Under the pieces are notes generated by a model. The model did not search any database. It was not told where the DNA came from and saw only the letters and a list, made by a program, of their open reading frames with translations. Source: Bacillaceae bacterium IKA-2 (GTDB lineage: Bacteria > Bacillota > Bacilli > Bacillales > Anaerobacillaceae). From it: a DNA stretch of 64,000 nucleotides. Position numbers and translations under genes: made by a program. Below are positions 17,224 to 26,369 of the stretch, in pieces. Location of the stretch: positions 1,302,001 to 1,366,000 of the forward strand of contig CP134492.1 of NCBI GenBank assembly GCA_031761875.1, in the 5' to 3' direction. Position 1 is the stretch's first letter; the number at the start of each line of letters is the position of its first letter.

Positions 17224-17695
17224 CACCATCTGCCTCCGTCGCTAGTTTTGAAATGTGATCTCTTAACATTGCTGCCTTTTCCTCTGATAGTGCAGGTATT
17301 TGGTGAACGGTTGCTGCTGTTGTAATCGTCACTGTTGCAAGCTTGTATTTTCTAAGTAATGGACCTTGTCTCGTATCAACATGCTGGACTCGAACCATCG
17401 GGATCAGAACTCTTCTAACAATAAAAATCCCGAATTGAAGATCAACTTCACTTTCATATACTTCGTAGCGCCAGCGGTTCCAACGAATGGTCGGAATGAC
17501 TATAATCTTAATCACGCCAATAATAATGGCGAAGGCTAACAATAACCAAGTTACCCAGGTTGGAGCCTCAAAGAAATCTTTCATAAAGTAATACGCAATT
17601 GGGATAGCTAGATAAAATAAAGTTTCTATTCCACCAATAATTCTCCATACTTTTAATGCACTTTTCGAAATTGTTTGACTAGGGTTTGGTCGCAA
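17216..17695 (-). CDS. ydbS: YdbS-like membrane protein with one bPH2 domain
   Basis: This 159-residue protein has two membrane helices (about residues 18-37 and 43-65) followed by one bPH2 domain with the motif VRVQHVDTRQGPLLRKY. It is the partner of YdbT and has the same length as B. subtilis YdbS. The start is a TTG at 17695 preceded by AGGGGCG at 8 bases. It follows the small 69-residue protein after 12 bases, so a three-gene operon is likely. Confidence 0.88.
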   Translation of the reverse strand: MRPNPSQTISKSALKVWRIIGGIETLFYLAIPIAYYFMKDFFEAPTWVTWLLLAFAIIIGVIKIIVIPTIRWNRWRYEVYESEVDLQFGIFIVRRVLIPMVRVQHVDTRQGPLLRKYKLATVTITTAATVHQIPALSEEKAAMLRDHISKLATEADGDV

Positions 17696-17707
17696 AAGTT
17701 ATCGCCC

Positions 17708-17917
17708 CTATTCTTCTTCTGTTACGTAAATAATTTTAACGCCTAGCTCTTGTAAAAGTTGAATGACTTCTTTGTTTAAGCTATCGTCAAAAATAAGTCC
17801 GACACTTTCAACTAATTCAAGCTCCTCTAAATGGCCAGTTTCCGCGTCTTCAATTAACTCAATAATATCAGTGAGTTTCTTTTCTGCTAAAGTATTGATA
17901 ATCTCTGTTTTACTCAT
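17708..17917 (-). CDS. Small acidic protein resembling sigma-70 region 1.1
   Basis: This 69-residue, strongly acidic protein starts MSKTEIINTLAEKKLTDI and ends GVKIIYVTEEE. The pattern of an N-terminal helix, a Glu/Leu-rich middle and a final 'LLQELGVKI' before an acidic end resembles region 1.1 of RpoD, which blocks DNA binding in free sigma. No other sigma region is present. AGGAGG precedes the ATG. It is first in a likely operon with ydbS and ydbT. The resemblance is judged by eye and could be superficial. Confidence 0.5.
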   Translation of the reverse strand: MSKTEIINTLAEKKLTDIIELIEDAETGHLEELELVESVGLIFDDSLNKEVIQLLQELGVKIIYVTEEE

Positions 17918-18001
17918 ATAAAATCCTCCTCATGAAATCTAACGATATTTAGATTTTACCATGTTATCTTCTTTTTCAAAAATTTTATCCTGACTCGAAC
18001 G

Positions 18002-18044
18002 AAAAAAGACGTCATGTTCTGTTAGGAAACATGACGTCTTTTTT
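18002..18044. terminator. Strong bidirectional terminator
   Basis: A 17-bp perfect stem (18002-18018 with 18028-18044) has six As before and six Ts after it. It lies between the DUF2777-like gene (whose 3' end faces it) and the 5' region of the ydbST operon. Confidence 0.8.
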
Positions 18045-18102
18045 CACAGCAACCAAGGTGCTTCGCTTTTCTTCGCCTAGCTCTAGCACCTAGCTTTTCT
18101 AC

Positions 18103-19083
18103 CTACTTGGTTGTTTCTGTTGTGTATGTCATTAAAAGGCGTTTACCTTTATTGCTTGTGTATTCGAAGCGATCATATGTTACATCTTCGCCATTGTCGG
18201 AGATATCCCGCTCATAATGATGTTGTATCAGTAATGTAACACCTGCTTTTTGGTAAGAAATGAAATTCACACCTTTAAAGTGTTTAGCTTCCTCAGAATC
18301 TAAATATTGGTTTAGCAAGGCGTTGTGACAATTGACATAGTTATTATGACTCATCTGATACTTTTTCAGTCCACTATTTAAGGAATCTAATGCTGGCTTC
18401 TCTAGTTCGTTTATAAATAACTGGTAAGGGTCAAACTGGTCTTTATTTAGTCTGATTTTTGTTTGTTTTTTAACTTGATAGCGCTGTTGATGTTTATCTA
18501 TAAAATTCAATTCGGCGTCATACTGAACAATAATCCATTGGCCTTTAATATTAATTTGAAAGTCAAAAGGACAGTCCCGAAGTGGTATTTGATTATTGTA
18601 TCCATCTATTAAATAATAGAAATCCTTTTCATTTGAAACGGTATAGTATTGAAAATCTGAATCTATTGTATCGTCAAATTGATAAGTTGGATCAATCTTT
18701 TTTAGTTCAGCTTTAAGTTTAGTAAGCTCATGGGACGTTTTCTCATTTTCTGTCTGAAAATGATCGATTTTCTTTAATAAAGCGGCAATCACTGGTTCTT
18801 CAAAATCTGATCGCAATTCCTTTTCAGCCGTTACAGGCTCAATTTTTGATCCTGCAATCTCGTATGTTTTGCCTTTTACAAAAGAGGGAGGTGTGAAATT
18901 TTGCTTTTGATTTAATTTCTTTTGTGCTAGATCTAGTTCAATTTCTTTGATTTTCACATTTCCACGCCAAGGTTTCCGTGGCTCTGCAATGATATCTACA
19001 AGTTCCCCGAGGTAATTACCTAGCAGCGGATCAACCACACGAATTTGTTTTCCTATAAAGTTATTGGCTTCTTTTCTATTCAT
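18103..19083 (-). CDS. Conserved hypothetical protein, possibly DUF2777
   Basis: This 326-residue soluble protein begins MNRKEANNFIGKQIRVVD with a small beta-barrel-like start (LGELVDIIAEPRKPWRG). It has a coiled-coil stretch around residues 100-130 (HFQTENEKTSHELTKLKAEL) and a C-terminal mixed alpha/beta region rich in Tyr and Asn. No enzyme motif is visible. The opening resembles the Bacillus DUF2777 family as I remember it, but this is not certain. It is divergent from the guanylate-kinase-like gene and is transcribed alone. Confidence 0.7.
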   Translation of the reverse strand: MNRKEANNFIGKQIRVVDPLLGNYLGELVDIIAEPRKPWRGNVKIKEIELDLAQKKLNQKQNFTPPSFVKGKTYEIAGSKIEPVTAEKELRSDFEEPVIAALLKKIDHFQTENEKTSHELTKLKAELKKIDPTYQFDDTIDSDFQYYTVSNEKDFYYLIDGYNNQIPLRDCPFDFQINIKGQWIIVQYDAELNFIDKHQQRYQVKKQTKIRLNKDQFDPYQLFINELEKPALDSLNSGLKKYQMSHNNYVNCHNALLNQYLDSEEAKHFKGVNFISYQKAGVTLLIQHHYERDISDNGEDVTYDRFEYTSNKGKRLLMTYTTETTK

Positions 19084-19259
19084 GAGTACCCCACTTTTTA
19101 AAAATTATTTATTATTTATATTATAGTACATTTTATGCATCTTGAGAAATGATACGAAAAAAAATATTGTTAATTTAGCTCAAATTCTAATTCATGGTAT
19201 AATATAGAGGATAGATTACTATAGCTGTACATAAATTAGTTGGTGAAAGGGGATATATC

Positions 19260-19838
19260 ATGTATAAATTAAAAGAAAAAGAAATGATTTTTGTTTTTAC
19301 AGGACCAGATGGTTCAGGAAGAAAAACAGTCTCAAAATTGGTTGGGGATACGATCGGTATGAAAACAGTTATTTCATATACAACTCGTAAAAAAAGACAT
19401 TATGAGGTAGATGGGACGGACTATCACTTTATTAGTAAAGAAGAGTTTTTGGCTGCTGAAAAAAATGAAGAGTTTTTTGAAAGTGTAGAAATCGAAGGTA
19501 AGTCATATGGTATAAAAGAACAAGACATTGTCGATCGTATGAATCAAAAGGGCTGTATTTACCTTGTTTTTAATATTGAAGGAACTGAACAGTTAAAAAA
19601 GAAGTTTGGTGATAAAGTAGTAAGATTATTTGTACACGCTGATCGTGATACTGTAATTGAACGTCAGAGAGCGCGTGGTGACTCTGATGAAGAAATCGAG
19701 TTACATCTCAAGCATTTTGATAAAGATCTAGAGTATAAAGAGCAAAGTGAGTATTCGATTCAAAATTATGAGCAAGCAAATACTGCATTTGAAGTAACCC
19801 AAATAGTTGAAAAATATTTACTTAAAGGATCTGCATAA
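19260..19838 (+). CDS. Guanylate-kinase-like protein with altered P-loop
   Basis: The fold is that of guanylate kinase: P-loop region at residues 15-23, SYTTRKKRHYEVDGTDYHFI (GMP-binding SxTTR, then the G-x-DYxF motif) and FESVEIEGKSYG. The P-loop reads GPDGSGRKT: the lysine expected after the second G is arginine, followed by lysine. This variant occurs in a Bacillus paralogue distinct from the essential Gmk, as far as I recall. It may be a GTP/GMP-binding regulator or a weaker kinase. GAAAGGGG precedes the ATG at 19260. It is a single gene with its own strong terminator. Confidence 0.82.
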   Translation: MYKLKEKEMIFVFTGPDGSGRKTVSKLVGDTIGMKTVISYTTRKKRHYEVDGTDYHFISKEEFLAAEKNEEFFESVEIEGKSYGIKEQDIVDRMNQKGCIYLVFNIEGTEQLKKKFGDKVVRLFVHADRDTVIERQRARGDSDEEIELHLKHFDKDLEYKEQSEYSIQNYEQANTAFEVTQIVEKYLLKGSA

Positions 19839-19845
19839 AAAATAA

Positions 19846-19877
19846 AGGTAAGGTGCATGATGCACCTTACCTCTATT
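19846..19877. terminator. Bidirectional terminator
   Basis: AGGTAAGGTGCAT (19846-19858) pairs with 19860-19872 exactly, followed by CTATTTTT. It separates the convergent guanylate-kinase-like and MBL-fold genes. Confidence 0.8.
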
Positions 19878-20817
19878 TTTGCGCTTTTTTCTGTAGATAA
19901 TCTAAAATCCCCATTGAACAGACGTTAAGATCAATATTAAGTAGTTCATAGACATGATGATGATTGTCAACATTTTTTTGCTGTAAGTGTGCCTGAATAA
20001 CAGCTAATAAATTATTACTAAGTTCTTGATAATCTTCTCCTCTTTTATAAACTTCCTCACCAAGACTAAGAAATTTGGGTAACCAATAAGTAATTTGATT
20101 ATAAACTTCTTGCGGATTGTTAGAAACGCTAAAATGACCGAAATAAATTCGCTCAACGCTAAGTTCATGAACAATTTTATTTAGTGACGCTAGCATTTCT
20201 TCTGGATGAAACTGATTAGGAGAAGTTGAAGGTAAATAAAATTCAAATTCTTTAATTTGATCATAACGAACTCCAATTGTATCACCTGTAAAAATACCGT
20301 TACTAACAGGGTCATAAATGCTGAAATGGTGATCAGCGTGTCCCCGTGTATGGTAAAATGTTAATTGGCAATCATCACTAAGTTTTAATGTGTCGCCGTC
20401 TTCTTTTGTGATTAGTTTATATTCAGGGATTGGTAAAATCGGTTCAAACAAACGTTCGAACTCGTCGCCATAAACGGATTTAGCGCCAAGAATTAGTCTG
20501 GATGGATCAACTAAATGCCTAGCTCCTTTCGGATGAACGATCACTTTTGCATTAGGACATTCTTCAAGTAAGAGTCCGGCCCCACCGGCATGATCTAAAT
20601 GAATATGAGTAACTATAATATATTGAATATCTGTTGGGTCTAGATTAAGTTCTTTTAATCCAGTAAGGATATGGGGAACACTCATGCTTGGTCCTGTTTC
20701 AACTAAAGTCAATGCCGCTTCTTTAATTACGTATGTCCCAGTTCGGCTAGCGATCCCAAGGTCAAAACCGTCAATTAAATGGATACGATGGTCTAAAGCT
20801 ATTGTTTTTTTCTTCAT
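19873..20817 (-). CDS. MBL-fold metallo-hydrolase
   Basis: This 315-residue cytoplasmic hydrolase of the metallo-beta-lactamase superfamily shows the metal signature THIHLDHAGG and a third-ligand HTRGHADHH, with SNGIFTGDTIG after it. Substrate is unknown; glyoxalase II-like thioester hydrolysis is one possibility. I chose the ATG at 20817 because AAGGGGG lies 5 bases upstream. The frame stays open to 21177, but that extension would overlap the divergent mod gene and has no site. About 220 bases of shared regulatory DNA separate it from mod. Confidence 0.85.
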   Translation of the reverse strand: MKKKTIALDHRIHLIDGFDLGIASRTGTYVIKEAALTLVETGPSMSVPHILTGLKELNLDPTDIQYIIVTHIHLDHAGGAGLLLEECPNAKVIVHPKGARHLVDPSRLILGAKSVYGDEFERLFEPILPIPEYKLITKEDGDTLKLSDDCQLTFYHTRGHADHHFSIYDPVSNGIFTGDTIGVRYDQIKEFEFYLPSTSPNQFHPEEMLASLNKIVHELSVERIYFGHFSVSNNPQEVYNQITYWLPKFLSLGEEVYKRGEDYQELSNNLLAVIQAHLQQKNVDNHHHVYELLNIDLNVCSMGILDYLQKKAQK

Positions 20818-21037
20818 CATTGCCCCCTTAATTAAAATTACAAGAACATTCATATAATAATAGTAATCTACTGACAATAGTTTGTAAATAACAAACACTG
20901 ATAATAACAGTTCAAGCAAGCATTGTACAGGAAATAACTGGTCAAAGATATGGGAAACGAACAATCGTACTGAACAAATTTTCTCTGCAATGCCTAATTC
21001 ATCCATCACTAAATTGATGTGATATTGGAGGCCTAAT

Positions 21038-22996
21038 ATGGAATACCGAAAAGTGTCACACAGAATTTTTGATAAGGTAAATGAAAATCTGGAAGCGTTA
21101 CAAAAACTTTTTCCACAAGTCGTAAAAGATGGTGAATTGGATTTTGAAGCGCTATCAGAGATGCTGGGGCAAATCAAAGAAGTAGGGAAAGAAAAGTATC
21201 AGCTTACATGGGCTGGAAAACAAAATGCAAAACAGATAGCTAATGAAGATATTTTAGGAAAGACGTTAAATTTTAAAGCAGTTGAAAGTAAAGACAGTGA
21301 AAAAACTGGGAACCTATATATTGAAGGTGATAATTTAGAAGTACTAAAGTTAATACGCCGAAATTATAATCAGTCTGTGAAAATGATTTATATTGATCCA
21401 CCTTATAACACAGGTAAAGATTTTATTTATAAAGATAATTTTGCAATGGATAAGTCAGATAGTGATAAAGCAGAAGGGATCAGATCAGAATTAGGTGAAC
21501 GTTACCAAATTAATCAAAAAACAGGTAATCGTTATCACGCTAATTGGCTAAATATGATGTACCCTAGGTTAATATTTGCTAAAGACCTTTTAAGCATTGA
21601 TGGAGTTATCTTCATAAGCATTGATGATAACGAACTAACGAATTTAAAAATGGTGTGTGATGAAATATTTGGAGAAAATAATTTTGTCGCGTCACTTATT
21701 TGGCAAAAGAAAACAGGTGCCTCAGACGCGTTAGGAATTGCGACTATTACCGAGAATATCTTGGTGTATAGCAAAGATATTCATTATGTGTCGACGTCGT
21801 TTACGAAAAACAAAAAATCCTATAACCTTGATCGTTATAAACATAGAGATGAATTTTGGGATGAAAGAGGTCCATATTACATAGATAATTTAGATCGAGG
21901 TGGACTTCAATATACCAAGTTGTTAAATTATCCAATTGAGTGCCCTGATGGTACGAATACGTATCCTAATGGCAGACGAGAGTTCGCTGGCGATGGTTGG
22001 ATTTGGATGTGGGGTGAAAAAAAGGTCGAATGGGCAAAACAAAATGGTTTTTTAGAGTTTAGAAAATCAGCGAACAAGAGAAGTGGTTGGTCGATATGTT
22101 ATAAGAACTACTTACATGTTGATAATGAGGGGAAAAAGGTTGAACGTGCCGCACCGCATAAAAATTTAATTACCAATATTTTAAACGCTAATGCAGCTAG
22201 TGATATAAAAAATATTTTTCAAGCAAATTCTTTCAAATATTCAAAACCTGTCGAGTTAATTGAATTGCTGCTTTCATTTGTTAATCTTCAAAAAAATGAT
22301 ATCGTATTAGATTTTTTTTCAGGTTCAGCGACAACGGCTCAATCAATGATCAAATTAAATGCTGCTGATGGTGGTCAGCGGAAATTTATTATGGTTCAGT
22401 TACCAGAAGAGTGTGATCAAGAATCAGAAGCATTTAAAGCAGGGTTTAAAAATCTTTGTGAAATTGGTAAAGAGCGTATTCGTCGAGCTGGCGAAAAAAT
22501 TAAAGAAGAGTATCAAGAAATACCTGGAATCGAAAGTTTAGATACTGGCTTTAAAGTATTTCAAGTAGCTGATACCAATATTCGATGGACACATGAAGCG
22601 TTGACAGCTGGCCAGTTGACGATTGATTTAGCAGCGATGGATGACAAAGATAAACTAGACTTTATGCCAAACGCTACAGACCTTAATGTCGTCTATGAAA
22701 TTATCCTGCGTCAACCAGACATTCTCTTATCTTGTCCGATTGAACAATTAACTGGAATGGGAAGACGTACCTATCTTTTTGCGACCCGGTATCTCGTTTG
22801 TTTAGAATCTGTTGTGACAGCAGATCTTGTTGAAAAACTAGCAGCACTTGAACCTTTGCCAATTAAATTTGTGTTTAGAGATAGTGCATTTGAAGATAAT
22901 ATTTCATTAAAAGATGAGACGTTCAGACGTTTGAAATTTTTTGTTGAGCAGAATTCAAGGGATACGAAAAAAGCATATGCTGTTGAATTTTTATAA
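21038..22996 (+). CDS. mod: Type III restriction-modification methyltransferase (Mod)
   Basis: This adenine-N6 DNA methyltransferase both recognises the target sequence and modifies it. The catalytic motif IV DPPYNTG is at residues 120-126 and precedes the AdoMet-binding motif FSGSATT near residue 430, the beta-class order used by type III Mod subunits. The central ~150 residues between them are the probable target-recognition domain. GAGGCC precedes the ATG. The gene is 11 bases from res and clearly cotranscribed with it. The frame is intact, so the system is probably active. No simple sequence repeat suggesting phase variation is seen in the frame. Confidence 0.95.
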   Translation: MEYRKVSHRIFDKVNENLEALQKLFPQVVKDGELDFEALSEMLGQIKEVGKEKYQLTWAGKQNAKQIANEDILGKTLNFKAVESKDSEKTGNLYIEGDNLEVLKLIRRNYNQSVKMIYIDPPYNTGKDFIYKDNFAMDKSDSDKAEGIRSELGERYQINQKTGNRYHANWLNMMYPRLIFAKDLLSIDGVIFISIDDNELTNLKMVCDEIFGENNFVASLIWQKKTGASDALGIATITENILVYSKDIHYVSTSFTKNKKSYNLDRYKHRDEFWDERGPYYIDNLDRGGLQYTKLLNYPIECPDGTNTYPNGRREFAGDGWIWMWGEKKVEWAKQNGFLEFRKSANKRSGWSICYKNYLHVDNEGKKVERAAPHKNLITNILNANAASDIKNIFQANSFKYSKPVELIELLLSFVNLQKNDIVLDFFSGSATTAQSMIKLNAADGGQRKFIMVQLPEECDQESEAFKAGFKNLCEIGKERIRRAGEKIKEEYQEIPGIESLDTGFKVFQVADTNIRWTHEALTAGQLTIDLAAMDDKDKLDFMPNATDLNVVYEIILRQPDILLSCPIEQLTGMGRRTYLFATRYLVCLESVVTADLVEKLAALEPLPIKFVFRDSAFEDNISLKDETFRRLKFFVEQNSRDTKKAYAVEFL

Positions 22997-23007
22997 GGAG
23001 TGTTTTT

Positions 23008-26000
23008 GTGGAAAATCGAGTCTCATTTCAGTTTGATCCTAATTTAGATTACCAAATGGACGCGGTTCGTTCAGTAGTCGATTTATTCAAAGGACTACCA
23101 AAACAGCCTTCTGGTTTGTATCAAAATACAAAAAAAATCAAAAAAATTACTGAAGGTCATCCTGTTTGTAACCCAGGGATTAACGATAGCAAACGACTAT
23201 TAGATAATTTGCGTTGGGTGCAGTTAAAAAATCATTTATTTGCAGATGATGAAATTCAAGAAAATAATTTTACAATTGAAATGGAAACAGGGACAGGGAA
23301 GACGTATGTTTATTTGAGAACGATCCTTGAGCTTCATCAAGAATACCGTTTCAGAAAGTTTATCATCGTTGTTCCTTCAATAGCGATCCGTAAAGGTATT
23401 GAAAAATCTATTGAGATGCTTACCGAGCATTTCAAAGCTCTTTATGACATTGATATCAAAAAGCATAGCTTTATTTACGATAGTAAAAATCGAGAAAATG
23501 TTAGTACAAACTTAGTTAAAACAAAAGACTTAAGTATTTGTGTGATGAACATTCAAGCTTTCAATAAAGACACGAATAAAATTAGACAAGAAGATGAATA
23601 CGGCCAAATTTTATGGGAGGATATTAAATATATTCGTCCAATTGTAATTATTGATGAACCGCAAAAGATCGAAGGAACAGTAAAGCAAAAATCAGCAGCA
23701 CTAAATGCAATCGAAGGAATCGAACCATTATTTACTTTGCGTTACTCAGCAACGCATAAGCAGCTGTACAACCAAATTTATAAGTTAGATTCTTATGCGG
23801 CTTTTAAAAAGAATTTAGTTAAGAAAATAGAAGTAAAAACAGTACATGCGCTAATACCAAAGGATACAGCATTTATACGCTATGTGCAGTTTACGAAAGA
23901 TCTAAAAGCGAGGGTTGAGATTTTTTCACAAGAACAAGGTGGCTATATTAAATTCAAAAAATTTAATGTTCGTAGTGGAGCATCGTTATATGAATTATCG
24001 GGTCAGTTGCCACAATATCGAAATATGCGAATTCACGAGGATCCACATAAATTAAAATCGCTAAAAATAGCAACGGGTACTGAAATTATCGAACTTTTAT
24101 TAGAGAGAAGTACAAATGAATTTACTCCAAATGAAGTGATACGAATTCAAATTCGACTTGCGATAAAAAGCCACCTAGACAAACAATTTCAAATGCTCGA
24201 TCGAGGTGAGAAAATAAAAGTATTATCACTGTTTTTTATTGACTCAGTTGTCAAAGTAAGAGATCCACAGCAAAGAGACGGACGTGGTGAGTATCTTCGT
24301 ATTTTTGATGATGAATACACAAAAATCATTACTGAAGAAGCGTACATTATCCAGTTTGAAAAACATAAAGAGTTGTTTCCCGAATATAAAAATATTCATA
24401 AAGTTCGAGAAGGTTATTTTGCGAGAGATAAAAACAACAAGTCTGTCGATATAGAAGATTGGGACGCAGCCCTCAGCGCCAATGAAATAAAAGTTAAAGC
24501 GAAGTCACAAGAAGACATTGACCGAGGTATTGAGCTAATTTTAGAAAAAAAAGATGAACTAATTTCTTTTCAAGAACCTTTAGCATTTATTATTTCGCAT
24601 TCAGCGTTGCGTGAGGGCTGGGATAATCCAAATGTGTTTACACTTTGCACATTAAAAAGTGGTGGATCAGACATAGCTAAGAAACAAGAAATTGGACGAG
24701 GTTTACGATTGCCGGTTGATAGTAATGGGAATCAACGGAAAGAAGCAGGTATTAATGAGTTAACGATTATTACTAATGATACGTATGATCATTTTGCAGA
24801 GGTGCTACAAAAAGATTTTAATGAAAGTATTTCATACAAAAAAAATGAAGTAACAGCGGAAGTATTATTTGAAACATTGAGATCAGCGGAAGTACCAGCT
24901 GCAAAAGTCACGTCTGAACTAGTTAATATTTTTAAAGAAGAGCTAAAAGAAGCTGGGATTACGACAGTTAATAATATTTTAACTGCAAACGCAGACCAGA
25001 TTGAACTTCTTGAATTTATGAATGAAACGTTACATGAACATTGTCAAAAAATCCGTGGGAATTTTGTTAAGTTTATGATCAAAAGGGGAACAAATAAAAT
25101 TCCAATTAGAAATGGTAACAATGAAGTTCCGATAAATGAAGAGCACCACTTTGTATCAGAAGAAGATTTTCTGAAATTGTTTCAAAGCTTAGCAAATAAA
25201 ACTGAAAAACACTCTCTTTACAAAGTGAATATTAATAAAGACCTCTTTATTCAAGAATGCACCACGGAGATAAATGATTATCTACAACATATGAAAATTT
25301 CTAGTGAATACATAGTTACAGAAGCAAAAAATAGTTATTCAGATCTGAAACAGTTGGAACTAATAAAAAGCAAAGAGGGCACTTTAGAAACTGGGATAGT
25401 AAAAGTGATTGAGGAAAAAAGTGAGTTTGAAAAGATCAACTACATTATGTACCACACGATGCTACCTCGATTAGCGATTTTGAAAATTATTAGAGGGCTA
25501 AACAAACAAGTTCTTCTTAACAATCAGGATATTTTAGATCAAGTAACGAGAAAAATTGAGGACAAGTTCAAAAAAGCTAAGGCAGCAAGTCTTTACGCAT
25601 ACGAGAAGATTGCTGGCTATGACATAGAGCATGGGAAAATCTTTGAGCTAGATGATATGGACGAAGAAGTTTTTAACCGTGAGACATCATCTATTTTCGT
25701 TTCAGCTGGGAGAAAGGCTTTAAGCAAACATTTTTGGATGGATAGTTCTAATGAATTTGAATTTGTGCAAAGCTTAGAAAATAATCCTAATGTTCTACTG
25801 TTTACGAAGTTGAGCAAAGCTGGGTTTGTCATTGACACACCTGATAGAAATTATTCTCCTGACTGGGCACTAGTTTGTAGAGTGGCAGAAAATAAAGCGC
25901 GTCTGTTTTTTATTGTCGAAATAAAAAAATCTAAAAAAGAACAGAACCTATCGGAAATCGGGAAATTGAAAATCAAATGCGAAATACAACATTTTGAAGC

Positions 26001-26082
26001 CGTTTCAAATATGGTTACGCTTGACTGGGTGAAAGATTATCAGAACTTTAAAAATAAGTTTGCCGTTAAAGATACAATTTAA
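23008..26082 (+). CDS. res: Type III restriction endonuclease subunit (Res)
   Basis: This ATP-dependent restriction subunit needs Mod for target recognition. The helicase core shows Walker A TGTGKT at residues 94-99, a DEAD-box-like IIDEPQ near 215, LRYSATH near 246, and motif VI QEIGRGLRLPV near 567. The C-terminal nuclease shows the PD…EIK pattern with P951, D952, E971 and K973 in SPDW and IVEIKKSKK. Length (1024) is typical. The start is a GTG at 23008, 7 bases after AAGGAG. All key motifs are intact. Confidence 0.95.
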   Translation: MENRVSFQFDPNLDYQMDAVRSVVDLFKGLPKQPSGLYQNTKKIKKITEGHPVCNPGINDSKRLLDNLRWVQLKNHLFADDEIQENNFTIEMETGTGKTYVYLRTILELHQEYRFRKFIIVVPSIAIRKGIEKSIEMLTEHFKALYDIDIKKHSFIYDSKNRENVSTNLVKTKDLSICVMNIQAFNKDTNKIRQEDEYGQILWEDIKYIRPIVIIDEPQKIEGTVKQKSAALNAIEGIEPLFTLRYSATHKQLYNQIYKLDSYAAFKKNLVKKIEVKTVHALIPKDTAFIRYVQFTKDLKARVEIFSQEQGGYIKFKKFNVRSGASLYELSGQLPQYRNMRIHEDPHKLKSLKIATGTEIIELLLERSTNEFTPNEVIRIQIRLAIKSHLDKQFQMLDRGEKIKVLSLFFIDSVVKVRDPQQRDGRGEYLRIFDDEYTKIITEEAYIIQFEKHKELFPEYKNIHKVREGYFARDKNNKSVDIEDWDAALSANEIKVKAKSQEDIDRGIELILEKKDELISFQEPLAFIISHSALREGWDNPNVFTLCTLKSGGSDIAKKQEIGRGLRLPVDSNGNQRKEAGINELTIITNDTYDHFAEVLQKDFNESISYKKNEVTAEVLFETLRSAEVPAAKVTSELVNIFKEELKEAGITTVNNILTANADQIELLEFMNETLHEHCQKIRGNFVKFMIKRGTNKIPIRNGNNEVPINEEHHFVSEEDFLKLFQSLANKTEKHSLYKVNINKDLFIQECTTEINDYLQHMKISSEYIVTEAKNSYSDLKQLELIKSKEGTLETGIVKVIEEKSEFEKINYIMYHTMLPRLAILKIIRGLNKQVLLNNQDILDQVTRKIEDKFKKAKAASLYAYEKIAGYDIEHGKIFELDDMDEEVFNRETSSIFVSAGRKALSKHFWMDSSNEFEFVQSLENNPNVLLFTKLSKAGFVIDTPDRNYSPDWALVCRVAENKARLFFIVEIKKSKKEQNLSEIGKLKIKCEIQHFEAVSNMVTLDWVKDYQNFKNKFAVKDTI

Positions 26083-26138
26083 GACAGAAAAAAAGCAGCC
26101 TTTTCCTTTAACAGGAAAAGGCTGCTTTTTTTCTGTCT
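26082..26138. terminator. Very strong terminator after res
   Basis: A 26-bp perfect stem (26082-26107 with 26113-26138) has a 5-base loop and internal T-run. It overlaps the stop codon of res and the first bases of the following repeat. Confidence 0.85.
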
Positions 26139-26369
26139 AGCTTCAGCGCCTAGATTCTCGAATGTTTCAACTTACCATGCAGAGGCAAAAAGCGCCTCTT
26201 TATGGTAAGTCTCCAACATACTCGAATCTATCAAGGCGCTTGCGCTTTTCTCTGTCTAGCTTCAGCGCCTAGATTCTCGAATGTTTCAACTTGCCATGCA
26301 GAGGCAAAAAGCGCCTCTTTATGGTAAGTCTCCAACATACTCGAATCTATCAAGGCACTTGCGCTTTTC
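26132..26369. repeat. Two tandem copies of a 119-bp intergenic repeat
   Basis: Copies at 26132-26250 and 26251-26369 differ at only two positions. Both start TCTGTCTAGCTTCAGCGCC and end GCTTGCGCTTTTC, the same termini as the repeats at 11101 and 58092, but the interior is different. The interior contains a strong hairpin (ACTTACCAT … ATGGTAAGT enclosing AGAGGC … GCCTCT) and an outer dyad around CTCGAAT. The right copy ends exactly at the stop codon of the next gene. Confidence 0.92.

Noticed and set aside
20818-21177. N-terminal extension of the MBL-fold hydrolase frame
   Set aside because: It overlaps the divergent mod gene, lacks a ribosome-binding site, and the extra residues look like the antisense of mod.
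26132-26369. Insertion sequence after res
   Set aside because: No transposase frame and no target duplication; the two 119-bp units belong to a small intergenic repeat family.
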